Source of the DNA: Trichuris trichiura
Taxonomy: Eukaryota > Nematoda > Enoplea > Trichinellida > Trichuridae
Assembly: GCA_037903355.1 (NCBI GenBank)
Contig: JBAJFE010000049.1
Location: forward strand, 248,001 to 312,000
Reading direction: 5' to 3'
Length of the DNA: 64,000 nt
Below the pieces are notes generated by a model, which had not been told where the DNA came from, did not search any database, and worked only from the letters and a program-made list of their open reading frames with translations. Below are positions 1-12,112 of this stretch, in pieces. Each line of letters opens with the position of its first letter. Within the stretch, counting starts at the first letter, position 1. Both the position numbers and the translations under genes were made by a program.

Positions 1-366
1 ATTACGATGTAGCTCGAAATTGGTAATAAGATAGCTTGAGTCGCCAGCACGGTTGATGTTTGTGCCGTGCTTCATCTGTCGATTTATTCGCTTCCGTGTC
101 CCAAGTTGGAGTGACTCCATGCGACATTGCCAGCTGGGACATTCCATTACGTCGTTGGCACGGGCTCGTTTCGATCATGCATCTGCTCGATATATATGAC
201 CGGTTTTCCCCAAACCAGCTTTGTCTTTCTCTTGCACCTTCGCTCAACGTCAACGCCAGATGCGAGTTTTGTCCTTTCGAGAGCAGGTTGAGCTCACGAG
301 ATTTTCTCTTTCAAGCTAGCAGGACTTGTATTCAGTAAGTTTATAAGAGCTAACTTGCGTATGCGC
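1..366. other. No gene recognised (3' flank of the minus-strand gene)
   Basis: I see no convincing exon here. Both strands have short open frames, but none shows splice-bounded continuity or a family motif. The stretch lies just downstream of the stop codon of the minus-strand gene and is most simply its 3' UTR or flank. Confidence 0.4.
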
Positions 367-1090
367 CTACGCTGAACCGAAACAGGAGCGCCGGTTGCCT
401 CGTTTTGTCTGTCCAACTTGTGGGGGTTCAATCTCAAGGTTGCATTTGATCAACTCCAATGCAAAAGCTGCATGCTCGTCCATTAGCGAAAGGTCCAGCG
501 GTGGACCGTTCGCTTCCTGTACTGAGCTTAGCCGTCGACCTGAGTAGTCAGATATCAGAAGCGATAAGGTTTTGCTGAACACATTATGGTAAGTGTTTGG
601 GAGAAACATGATAGCAGTTGGGATGACCTCAGCGTAGCTGCATGTTTGTTCAATCTAACGACAAGTAAGCATTTTGCGAAGTATGTCGGCTACCTCTTCT
701 TCACACGATCATCTGCAATGGCAATCCGGAACGGCAGCAGTTCTATGTCCTTGCGGCCCGGATTTTTCGGTAAGCCTACAATGACACTGTGCTGAGGCCG
801 TGTTGGAATTGCCATTGTTCACGAAACCACTGGCTGGTCGGCGTATACGCTGGTTGCGCTGGTAGTGGGGGGTGTGAAACTGGGTTAACGCCAGTCTGTT
901 GCCGCAGTTTCGTCAGAATAAGGTCGTTCATGGAAAGCTTGTCTTAAGCGTCTGCCTCCTCCTCTATTGTTCGGAAGAAGTCATCGTTGAATTCAGCAAA
1001 GGAACCTCGTCCCATTCCGCTCTGATCTCTCCAGCCGGTAAGGAATCGCTGATTGTTCATTTCAACGTACGCCCGTCTGCCATGTATCCT
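367..1090 (-). CDS. Unidentified spliced protein-coding gene, 3' part (possibly two cistrons or a pseudogene)
   Basis: Four minus-strand segments read in one frame. Exon 1090-944 follows an acceptor ending in TAG and ends in TAA (944-946). ATG at 931 then opens 931-823, followed by a 47-nt intron (822-776), exon 775-694, a 56-nt intron (693-638) and terminal exon 637-367 with a TAG stop. Both introns are GT..AG and keep the phase exactly (phases 1 and 2), which random sequence would rarely do. The product is rich in ordinary soluble-protein sequence, including FNDDFFRTIEEEADA before the TAA and LDLSLMDEHAAFALELIK near the C-terminus. I do not recognise a family. The TAA is only 12 nt before the ATG and in the same frame. 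It may be a real stop of an upstream cistron, a pseudogene lesion, or a base error. The 5' part of the gene is not resolved. Confidence 0.45.
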
Positions 1091-4000
1091 CTATTCATCA
1101 TTGGAGTACCATTTCGAAAACTCAGCCCTTATCGCGCTACCAGCATTTCTACATTTTCCCAAGTTTGCTTGCAGCGGGAAAGAATGCTTTATTTTCAATC
1201 GATATCTGCTGATCTCAGCTTCTTTCCTACTCCGCGTTTCTTTCGACGTTGAGTCATACCTCTCTTTATAAGGAAAATAGGTATACCGGTTTAAATGACC
1301 ACCATTTCTCTAGGCAAATACAATAATCTGGCTCCAAGTGTTGCATCTGAGTGAATATTTTTGAATTTCGCTCATACTTCGCTGTTTTCATTTTTCTCAA
1401 CAATACTTTTTCGCTTAAGCAATAGGCTTGTTGAACTATGCGAGACGGCAGCGCTTTATAACCGAGATGCAGCGTTCACAAGGATATATATTTCTGATGA
1501 GCAGCTTTTTCTTGCAGATGACCATATTTTCGCTTGGAAGTCCTACTAGCAGCAAGAGAGAAAGAATCTCCATTTGCCAAGAAAGCTATAGTCCTTATTT
1601 GTCACTTTTTTCGTCCTCCAGAGATTCTGTGAGAAGAAATTCAGCTCCCTTAGGTCCTCCGCACTCTGTTGGCGCAATATATGAAAAATATGGCTGCAAT
1701 ATCCTAAGTTTGCGTGGCTAGGCAACGGTGCGAGTGGGCAGGCACAGACCGTTTGATTGGCTGGGTACGTAGTTAAGTTTTCACCCTTAAACGTATAGAA
1801 GATAATGTTATTTATTTACTCGCTGCCATTAATTCCGCCGGGGTTTACATATAGGCCATTATGCGTGGTAATCATTGCAGCCTGTAACCTTCATACCAGT
1901 TGCAACGCGACGAGACCATTCCAACGTGATTGTGATTGATGGATCCCCTGATTGGAGATCGTTTGTATCATCAGGTGATAGGCGACCTATTGTTTTCGAC
2001 TGGGTAGGATCGAAACGGTTCCTGTGAACTTTCTACCATCCTCAGAGGCATATTTACGTTGTTTACTGTCTGCCGCTTCAAATGAAACTCGTCTTCCAGG
2101 TAAACTATTAGTACAAGAGGTTGGAAAGGAAAAATGTACAACAACAGTTGCAATTATGCTTTGAATTTTTTTCTTCCCTCATTTTATGCAAATTAGGAAA
2201 TGATAAATGATTTATTAATGTGTGTTCTTTCAAACGGCAGACTGAACAGCGGGTTTAAAAGTTGCAGAAAGTTTGAATGAATTCATTGTAGCCGTCAGCG
2301 TGGTTACTCTTCGCCAATTGCCTTATTATGAATAGTTGGGACCACTTTTTTCCAGCTTGGCGAAAGAGCACAAAATTAAAGCGGAAGCGGTAATTTTTCT
2401 GACTTTAGTCAGCCACATCACATTATCACTTTAGTCGAGCAAAGCTGTTGGCGCTGAGTGGTCACCTGTGCAATTTCTTAACGTTACAATCGATCGAACA
2501 GATCCAGCTGCCTAACGCAAGTAGATACAGACGCACTGAAAATAGTGCTGCTGGACGCTGGGGTATAGATGTGAGAATTGCACTTTTTCCTCTGATCTAT
2601 CTAAGAGCATGCAGCGGTAATATTTAACTGTGAAATAGATGCGTCCCTAAATATCATCTGTCATTGCAGCTTAAACTGGCTTAGAGCACTACGCAATCTC
2701 AGCTGAAGAACCCTCTGCTTATCATGCATGCATCGTTTAGCTAGCAGCACCGAACTGTAGAAGTGCAGCCATGCTTCGCCAGGCAAACGCTGCTCAGCGT
2801 AATTCCCTATATTTCTTTTCATGACGAACAGCTAGCACGCAGATAGAGGATGTTGGAGTACGCCCTTGCACATGCCTATCCCCTTCTTCTATTCAATGAT
2901 ATGGTTGGATTGGTCGCTGAATGCAACGGCAATTTCAATCTGCCGTGAAAAGGTGACTTTCTCTCCGTTCATTCGATCGCCGGCTAATATACTTGATTAG
3001 CATCTGAACGGGCGTGCAAGACGGCTGGAATTTTTGTTGGCTCTTTACCAAGTGAGGAGTGATTAATTTTAGCTGACAAAACGGGCCTTCGTTTGCGCAA
3101 CTGTGGCTTGTTTTTCATTTTTGCACTTCCAGAGTGGTGTTTTTTTTAGAAAATTACCGCAAGCATTTACGACTTTGATTGCGGCAAGTTCGACTCCACT
3201 TCTTTCTTCCTCTTTGTTGCACACAATCGGATTGCGCCAAGTGGTCAGTCGCTGCCAAGTATTTAAGTTTCCCGCGGCCGCTCGGAGCTCTCCTCTGTCG
3301 TTGCAACCGTAGTTTCTTAGTCAAAGAAACGAGCACCGCGAAACATCTTTAACGATTGTTTTAAAGAAAGAAAGTTGCTGCTTCTCGGAGTCGTATGTCA
3401 CTTTAATGACGCGATGTCTTTTCCAAAAGAGTTCATTCACCGCCTGTGTGGTCTTGCAAGTTCCCAAAGCGGTTGGTTGATGGCAAGCATAACTGCTGGT
3501 TAATCCTTCGGCGCAAAGTGAAATTTTAATTTCCTAATTACGTGTTGACATATCCGCCCGCTTGTTTTGCGCATGCTGCAAGCGGCAGCCTTGCGCGATT
3601 AATTTCCAACTCCACAAATTCCTTTGTTCGTTTTCGTCTCTTCGTCAACTATTGGCTCGCGGCGTTCCAACGCATCTTGGCAGCCGTACTTTCTCGCGTT
3701 GTCGCTGAGCTCAATATTTTCTTTGTGCACGAGTGACGAGGTCCTTTGCACTTTCAGACACGGTCTGTCAGTCTGACCGTTTCGCCTTGGCGCAGCTTCG
3801 TTTGGAAAAGAATTAGGGCCGCTTTTGCGCAAACACTCCTGACCTTAGAGAACCGATGTGAATCATCCATTGGCCGTCGCGTTAGTTTTTGCCTTCTCAG
3901 CAATTCCCCATCCTGCTTACCGAAACTATGAGACGGGATATTGGTCCAGTGATCATAGAGACGAACGGAAAAGGCCAGTCGACCTAGTTTACTCACCGCA

Positions 4001-7000
4001 AAGGCTGCTGTTGGCTGGCCGATGGGCGTTCGCGAGTTTTCCCTGCCCAAAAATGCAAAAAACTTCCCCCTGCTTCCTTACCCTAGCTTTTCGTCACCCC
4101 TTTGGCGCCTAGATTGAACTTGTCGTAAAATGAGCCACTTGTTGTCTATACCGGTCACCTTATCGTTTTTCAAACGGAGAGGTTGCAGCGTCAATTTAAT
4201 TAGTCAAGAGTGCTTCTGTCATAAGTTTCACTTGTCTGCCCGCATCCCCAGCAGAGACCTTAGTCAAGTCGATACACGGCGCGCGAGTTTGCCAACTTTC
4301 CTTTCCGACCGCCTCTGTTTGGGCATTCTTCCACAGCAGATCCTTCATTCAGGGCAGACTAGGCAGGAATAGTTCTTTTCGTCACCTTTCGTCGCCCATT
4401 CAATGTCAACACCCGAATATTTATTGCAGGCAAGAATTCTTGACGAAATTGTATAGGAGCATATACTTCCCCTTGCTCGCTCGGTTGGGCACTAATACTT
4501 TCCTTCAGGGCTCCGTTGTATACATGACGATGAGTATTGATTGAGGCGCATTTCAAATTTTAAATTCAACGAGAAGACTACGTGCCCATAATGGTTATTG
4601 AATTTCAAAGACCAACTGTCTGCGGCGGTTTTCTGTTTGGTCTTGCATTCGCACCGCGCTGCTTTGACTGTACGTCTTATCTACAAGCAGTGGCGATAAT
4701 ATGCAGCACGCCTGTTGGCCTACTGATAGTATCGGTACAAGGGGAGAATGTGCTTATATATGTATGTTTGTGTGTGTGTAGTGTGTCTGTGCATAAGACA
4801 GCGGGAGAGAAACGGAGCGCACTTCGTACTGCTTTTGCAAGTTGGCTCTGCAAGCAACCTGCAGTTGGTTGATTCAACCAATTACAAGCGTTCCGCCTGA
4901 GAGAGAGAGAAAGAAAGAGAGCTCCACTGGCAGCCATAGTATACAAAGGAGCCGTATATATCTCGCTTCATTTACCTAAGGCGAGGCGGGTAATCCTTCC
5001 AACGTTGCGAAAGTCGACTGGATCTCGACAGTAAAGCGACCATTCGCTATGAGATCTTTTGCTTAGTGGTATTTCGAATTCAAGGTTAAAGGGTCAGTAT
5101 ACTTGGACATAATTTGTTGAATTTGAAAAATTAGGTAATGGCCGTTTTTCTACCGTTTCAACGAGCAGTACTCGATCTATCCTTTCGTGTCGAATCGATA
5201 CTATGCCAATGTTGGATTCGACTTACTTTAAACAGATGTACGCCGATGGCTGCCGACAACGGCATAATCAATAAAGTCGCGCGATTTACGCATGTCGTCG
5301 ATCTCCAAGCAATCTCTTCTGGTTTTCTGCTTGGTGTTGGAGTGGAGCGATTTTTAAAGCAGAACGCTGTTGTATTGAGAGTCATGACCGACGTCTTCGT
5401 CATCGTCGTCGTCGTCTTAGTCGTCATCGTCGCCGTGCAGATTCTGTTATCAGCGAAATTTGCGGCGCCAGATGCGCATATTGCGTTTTCCGAGTTCGTG
5501 TGCTGCCTCGCGGAGCTGAGGCGCTGTAATTGTTGGCTTCTTCTTTCGTGGACGGCCCCGTTTTCGTTCAGGATGTTTGATCAGGCGACTCGTGTAAAGT
5601 TATGCGCTCTCTGTTCGGCACTTCCTCAAGGGCCCTTAGGTCACGGCGACCGTAGCCTCTCGTATCCAACGTCCGTTCATCCCTCCTATCCCTCAGTTCA
5701 AACGATCAGTGGCTCTCCTGGCGGTCTTCAGCCCGCTCGAGCGCGTATGATAATACCTAATACCCGAAGGGGGGCAGACGTTCCTCCTGGTCGTTGCAAC
5801 ATTTTTGCAACTGCGTGGATGCTGCTCAAATCGGCGGCTGCACTGTGAAATGTTCGCTTTGGTAAAATCGACGAAGACGGCGACAACGACGACGATTGGC
5901 AGTTCGAATATATGCTCCCCTTTCGGTTTGTAATGTTTGCTCTTGTATATGTATGTACTAGTGAAAGCTGGAGCGTGCGCGCGCGTTAGCCTCTAACTCT
6001 CGCCTTGCCGGATCGAGCTGGTCAAGTGGCAGCCTATCACTGACGTTTGGCTTATTGCCTCATTTCGAGCGCATGTGTGCTGTGTGATATTGGTTAGTCC
6101 ATGTTTTTTGGCTGTTCTCCAATTTTGCCAGCATTCGATTTATCTGATTTCCTGGCCGGCTGCCGCACGACTTCCATTACCGTGTCGTTGGGCACCGAAT
6201 CAAGCGGTATCCCATTGGCTGTCCGGCGGGCATGCGGTTCCTTCCTTGGGTTCCAACCAAAGGGGAAGTTGATTCGCCGGGCAGCACTCCGTCAGCACTT
6301 GATACCCTATCGGTTCTCCATTGAACGCTGGGCTCGTTTTCTGCATTCCATGCCGCGTCAAATTACCTCCGACCATTGCTCGGCGCTACTGAGGCCTTAA
6401 CGCAAAGTATGATTGCGTGGAAGGGTGATTGATTTTCGTGGCAGCCTTCCTCGAAACTTATCGGCGCTAACTATCGCCCATTTTGGTCGTATGCTTCGTT
6501 GGTACAAGCTTGGTATACAGTACTCCCGCGTTGCTTCGCGACGCATCGCTTGAAATTTGCTTGCCTGTTTGCGCACACTTGTCTATACGGACCTGCGTGC
6601 AAGACAGGCTGTCCTTTAGCTTTGAGAGGAAAGCCTTCAGCGAACATTTTGGTCTTTCGGAATCTATGGAGCTCCTTGCGACTGTCGTCGGCCCGAATGA
6701 CTGATTGTTTGCAGCCTGTGCATCCGGTCATCAAGACGACACATCGCTTAATCATGGCTGAGTTGCAAAATGGGCAGCCTTGCAAATGGGCAGTATAGAA
6801 AAAAATGTGTCTCGTCAAAGTGCTGTCAGCGACCAGGACATGCTCCTCCTGCGCTTGACTAAGGTATGGTGGCTTGGTGGGTACGCAGAGTTCAATTATA
6901 CTGCTCCATTCTGTTGGCGCTAAAGCGTTGCTGCCAGCTGAAAGTCAGGAACGTTTGAAAGAAGTATTGTCGTTACACCAAGGCCAAATAAAGGAGATAT

Positions 7001-7843
7001 TACGAAGAGTGGTCAGAGAAACAAAGCTGTACGCCTACGTGAACATCAGCAGTGAATTTCCCGTGATTTTCCGTCTTTCATCTGTTGGGTTTTGCAAGAT
7101 AGAGATGACGTATGGGAGCGTCAACTTCGGTATGCGCCAATCCCGCAATTCTTGAATCGAAGTAACGCCTGTTGACAAACGGTTTGTTGTGAGTCATACG
7201 CGTTGCTGGCCGTTCAAAAGTTTAAGAATCCACGACGACCTGCTTGCCATCGTCGCTTCTCTTGATGTACACACAGGCACTGGCATTAAGCGAACGGTGC
7301 GTGCCTGCCAGCGCTCGGTGTAACGACGATAATATGATGGCTGCATTGGAAACAGTTGCGCGGGGTAGCGCCAAGGAATAGAATAGATAAGAAGCTGGTT
7401 ATCCAGCGCCCTTTACGACACGCGCTCTTATCCATCAAAAGGGCAACCTCTGGAAAGAGCGCTATAGCGAACGCTGCAAGAAGGCGTAATCGGTCGTCAG
7501 CCCAGCCCAGCATACGGTGCCTGCAACCTGACTTGTATTAGTAGCAGTCGCAGGGTGTTCTTCAAGATGATAAAGCTGCTTGTAAAATTTGCATTTTTAT
7601 TTTATCATTTTTGAACGCCCCCGCACTTGCTGTCTTCGTACGTCGAGTATCGTCGATGATAAATGGCAATTGCCAAGCAAAGGGATCGGCAAGTTGTCAC
7701 TTGGACCTTGAGCATGTTTTTGCTTTAAACTAGGCGCCTGCGAATTGCGCGCTTCCGTCGTTTTCCAATTGCGATTTCTTTTGTATTACGATCCACCGGT
7801 CTTAGCAGTTTCACTCTTCTAGGCCAACGGCGTTTAATGGAAG
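1091..7843. other. Long stretch without a supportable gene
   Basis: The plus strand is pyrimidine/T-rich and somewhat richer in G+C than the AT-rich middle of the window. Many short frames exist on both strands but none has a recognisable family. The largest, a 236-codon plus-strand frame at 5138-5848, contains a low-complexity GTC/ATC repeat and has no domain. A minus-strand frame around 6471-6860 has CxxC pairs but no family I can name. A GT-rich tract lies near 4757-4785 and a GA-rich tract near 4900-4921. Short unrecognised exons may well be hidden here. Confidence 0.4.
5392..5436. repeat. GTC/ATC trinucleotide low-complexity tract
   Basis: The plus strand carries an imperfect run of GTC, ATC and TTC triplets (minus strand GAC/GAT/GAA, an Asp/Glu-like tract). 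A minus-strand acidic reading is broken by a TAA inside the run, so it is probably a simple repeat rather than a coding acidic stretch. Confidence 0.6.
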
Positions 7844-10800
7844 ATGACGATGCCAGAAGCGGCGATAGTCAAGCGCGAACAAGATAACGAATTCGCTGCA
7901 GGTGAGTGGCATTGCCGAGTTGCCTTTTTTTGCTTCTTGCTTTTTTGCTTGTATTTGTTGGCTTTGTAGGGGGCAGGTTTTACCAACGCTTACCGCCTTC
8001 GTTCTGCTGACTTGGCGGAGCAAGGAAAACGTCCCCTTCGCAAGAAATGGCGTAAACGTTTCGTCTGCCGCGGCATAGAATAGTGCATATCTTTATTTGC
8101 TAAGATGATGGTTGAACTGTTTTGTCCTTTCGTACCCCGTAGAAGAAGATAAAGGCGAGCAAGTATCTGTTCCACTGTCAAAGCTTCGCGTAACGTATTC
8201 TTAGGGCCAACTTGGCAAAGTTTTCCGCGCAGCGTTTCAACTATCCAGTCCTACTGACTACTCGAGTCTGTTTGTTGCAGTGCGCACCGCTGCTTTGTCT
8301 TCAACAATTTTGTCCTCGCTATAGGGGCGCAGCAGTGATAAATTTGCGGGTAGGATAGCGCCAAGCCGAATGCTTGTGTTTGTATTAATATGTGTACACG
8401 TTTCGTCTCTAAAGGCAGTTAGACCAGAGTACACTGGCTGTTGTGTAAAGTGAATGTTTCGGTAAACGAAATTAAACTTTACCTTTAAAAAAGCTCAGCG
8501 TCATACGCAAAGGGCTGAACGAAGCGGCGCACTAAGTTTCGTCGCGACTTTTCTTCCTGATTACGCTGAATGCTGCTTTATCTTCGAAATTCCTCTTTAG
8601 CACATCGTGCGTTCACCCGCACTTATACTGCGAAAGCAAGAAACGTAGTCATTTGTTGCGAATGAAACATTGGGTTGTTTTTAAAAAGTGAGACGATATC
8701 TGGTGGTACGATCATGAAAGGCGCCTGGACAGTTGATATCCCTTGTTTGCGCTGACTGCTCATCGAGCAAAATACCTATTATCTAAGAACCACTGTTGTT
8801 GCTACGCCGGCTCGTAAAGTTCTGCTTTTCGCTATTAGTGTCCATGAAAATAGGGCGTTTTCAACAGCCAAGATTGATTTCATTTTGTTTTACAGGGGTG
8901 GTGCAGTTTTTACTTTATCTAAAATCTCGCAAACTTTTCGAGATATTTCTGCTCCCGCCTACGGCATACCTGATAGATGCGCTAGAGATGAAATGAGTAA
9001 TATACCAAAAGTTTTGTAAACTGCTACATGTGCAGAGCAAAAACTATTAAATTCTATGATTATTTTTTGTAGTAGCGTTCACTGGTAAACCCAGCTTGCA
9101 TACTTTTGTCCAACTCTAGTTGGTTAAATAATTTTTAAAGCATGTCCTGATAACCTTTGTTGCGTAGTTGGCTCGACGCTCCTTTTTTGAATTGTATTTA
9201 CGACGTGTCATGTTGGTTTTTTATTTTTTGCGCTCGAAAAAGTTCTTCGTAGATAGCTGCCGTTTTTAGGCCATTGGAAGATTGAGAGCCCACGCCTAAG
9301 AGTGTTGACGGGCAAAAAAGCCCGCTATATTATTCGACCCAACATTTTGACTCGACGTGCTTTAATTTCATTTGTTGTTTCTCTACTTTTTGCACATGCG
9401 TCACGATGACGAAAGTTTGAATTTTAATGTTTCTGTTAGACTGGTTTGATATTGTTTATGGGTCGCAGAGCTTTTGCTTACATGTAAGCAGCGTGCAATA
9501 TTTCCTCTAGCCGCGTTACCTCCATTTCGTACAGAGCTTTGTTAGGCCGTGACGTTAGCCAAGAATAAAGACGATGCAAGTCATCTTTTAAGTTTAATGA
9601 AAGCAGGAGGTCGGTAGCATTTCCTTCACCCCTTACAGCTATTAAGTCACCAGCTGCCCTCGTCTAGGATGCAGGTTTTTTATTACAATTTATTAGTAAC
9701 AGGCACGTTTTCTGTCGATGTTATATATGTATATATTTTTTACTAAGTTTGGCGTCAATCCTGCAACGGCGGCGTAATCTAAGAACGCTATTGTAACAGT
9801 GCACTCAGTTGCAATCTTTTGCAGTTCTGCACCGTAGATCCTTATCATTATGGTAATTTGACGCAACGTGGAAGTTGCGCTGACGCTGGAGCAGATGACA
9901 AAAAAATTCAAATTTTCTTCTCTCGTTCGTTACTGTGAATCAAGGTGATGACGTGTTTTGTTGGTTTCAAGTGCAAATGCAGTTAGGAGTTGCGCATGTT
10001 ATTATCAGAGCTTAGTTGTCACTCCACCGTGAACTTTCTCGATTTATTATCTTGGCTGTTCTTCCATTAAATGTATGCTTAGGTGTAAGCGATTCTTCTT
10101 GCATCGTAAGAAGCGCTTTCAATTTTTTGTTTGCTTAAAAGAACTTTTCTCCCGCTTGAAAGCGACGTTTGGCTTTGTCTACTGGCGTATGGTTGGCAAC
10201 AAAGTGCACGAAATATTGATGCATAATTGAAGCGTCATTTCAAAGTGCTGCCTATCGGATCTTTGAGAAGTGAGGACGGATGTCCTTCACCCTTCATTTT
10301 ATTTTCGAAAGAACAGAGGTGTAGATTTCCTTAACCGGCAGCGCTCGGTACTAAGCATGTTTGAGATAGTTGATTTTCGTTGATTTAGAATATTTGCAAG
10401 TTTACAGCGCGATAAATCAGGAACAAAATTCAAGTACGAATGTGAATTTCACTTTTTTCGTTTGTCCAATGGCTGAAGACAACTTTCTACGGTATTTTAA
10501 ATAATTGGGAAGTGAATCGTTCAGGAGCGAAGAATCATTCTGTTGAACGGTATTGAAACTTTCTCCAATGGTTACCTGCTTCATTAACAGCCACCTTTGT
10601 CTTAGACTTATTTCTTCGATTTTATAAACTTAACTAATGTCTCGAAGTGTAAAATGGTGTTGCGTGTATACTTTTCTACGTGTGACATCACATCCATGCT
10701 CAAAAACGCTGATGGTTTGGTAAGCTTCGGTTTTCGGAATTCTGAAAAAGCAAATATATATGCAGTCGTCTTTATATTAATAATTGTCACCTAACAGTTG

Positions 10801-12112
10801 CGGTTTTTGCACGTTTTTTGTATAACTTTTCCGTTGCGCTGATTAGCATATTTTTTAGTAAACTTAATCGTCGCAGCGGCAAGGATCAATCAATTTTTTA
10901 ACAGTTTGTCATTTTGCAGATTCGCTGGAAACGAAGAGCCCTTTGGCTTGTTCAGAGGCTTGCAATGGGCACGTAAAATGCGAGTCAACGTTGGCGGTGG
11001 CCTGTTCGGAGTGTTACGTCGGTTTGGATAATGCAAACTTGTTACGGGGCCACTTTCGCCCCGGTTCATATTTAAAGAAGGATCTCTGTTGCCGTATATG
11101 TCTCGGAGTGTTCGCCAGTGACTGCGCTAGGCGTGCGCATGCGCGGATACATGAGAATCAGGCTCCCTTTGTTTGTCCTGAGTGTGGTGAGCAGTTCACC
11201 AACGGTCAGAAGCGCGATCAACACATGTTGATCCATCAGGGTGAACGTTGGGTGACCGTTGCCTGGATGTGCCCAGTATGCTACAAGCATTATAACAATA
11301 CGGATATGCTACTATCCCACCTGATCGACGTACATACGGAATTGTTGTATAGCTGCGAACCTTGCAGCAGGGTATTACATTCGGTGTCTGCCTTTGAGCG
11401 CCACTGCCAGCAAAAGCATGGCAAAGAGTCAGTGCGACATCCAACCTTGTATTACGCCTGTGGTATACTAAGCTGTTCTTGGAAGACTCGTTCAAGAGAC
11501 CAGTTGAAGGAACATTTCTGCGAGCACTTATCCAGGCCAGCTGATCTACCTCGGTGTTGCTGTTGCGGGCGTATATTCCAGACTGAATCTGATCTGCTTA
11601 AGCACCAAGCTGCTTTCCATTCACAGTGCGCCGCTGCCGAAGACGGGTATGCAGCTGCCATGTGGGCAGACCCAGCGTCAACCGACTTAGTGAATGCATG
11701 GTCAGCTGCATCCGGTGAATTCATCTCGTCCACGGGCTCTTCTTATAAATGTGTTGTCGGCAAGAAGTCGCGCTTCGGGTCCAAAGCGTTGTCATCGACT
11801 GTCAAGCTGCCACTTTGTAACGCTATTAATGCTGAGACTCATGAGAAACCGGCTGACACGTCGTTGAAGTGTCGCTGCTGCGGCGTAATAGCTCCGGAGA
11901 ATAGGCTACTGTTGGAACACGGCCAAGACCATATCAAAGCGGGGAGCTCCGTCTGCTTGCTATGCAAAAATATGCCATTACACGATGATACAACATTGAG
12001 GCAGCATTTGAAATTGCACGTACAACGGGATTTCGAAGAGGGCGTTGAACCAGTGGTTCTCAGCACGGCTGATTATTACTGTATGCTCCGAGTATTACAC
12101 TTGCAGGCGTGA
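7844..12112 (+). CDS. C2H2 zinc-finger protein, two coding exons
   Basis: Exon 1 is 7844-7901: ATG follows an in-frame TAA at 7835, and the exon ends at a GTGAGT donor. Exon 2 is 10920-12112, after the acceptor TTTTGCAG. The split codon G|AT rejoins to Asp, giving 416 aa in frame. The TTG at 10943 is therefore internal, not a start. About eight C2H2 fingers follow an acidic/basic N-terminus. The best are the CPECGEQF..H..H finger near 11180, CPVCYKHY near 11270, CEPCSRVL near 11355 and the CCCCGRIF finger near 11560, with two degenerate C-terminal fingers. Linkers are irregular, unlike KRAB or Kruppel TGEKP arrays. Probable nuclear DNA- or RNA-binding regulator; I cannot assign an orthologue. 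The single intron is about 3.0 kb. Confidence 0.82.
7902..10919 (+). other. Intron of the zinc-finger gene
   Basis: GTGAGT..TTTTGCAG intron of 3018 bp, AT-rich and T-rich on the transcribed-sense strand. I see no nested gene, repeat family or conserved RNA in it. Confidence 0.7.

Noticed and set aside
5138..5848. 236-codon open frame on the plus strand
   Set aside because: It includes a GTC/ATC simple repeat giving a poly-Val stretch, has no domain, and its remaining sequence looks like random translation.
6471..6860. Minus-strand frame with CPFC and CTGC pairs, open back to a possible acceptor
   Set aside because: The cysteine pairs suggest a zinc ribbon, but I found no neighbouring exon in phase and no family, so I did not call it; it remains possible.
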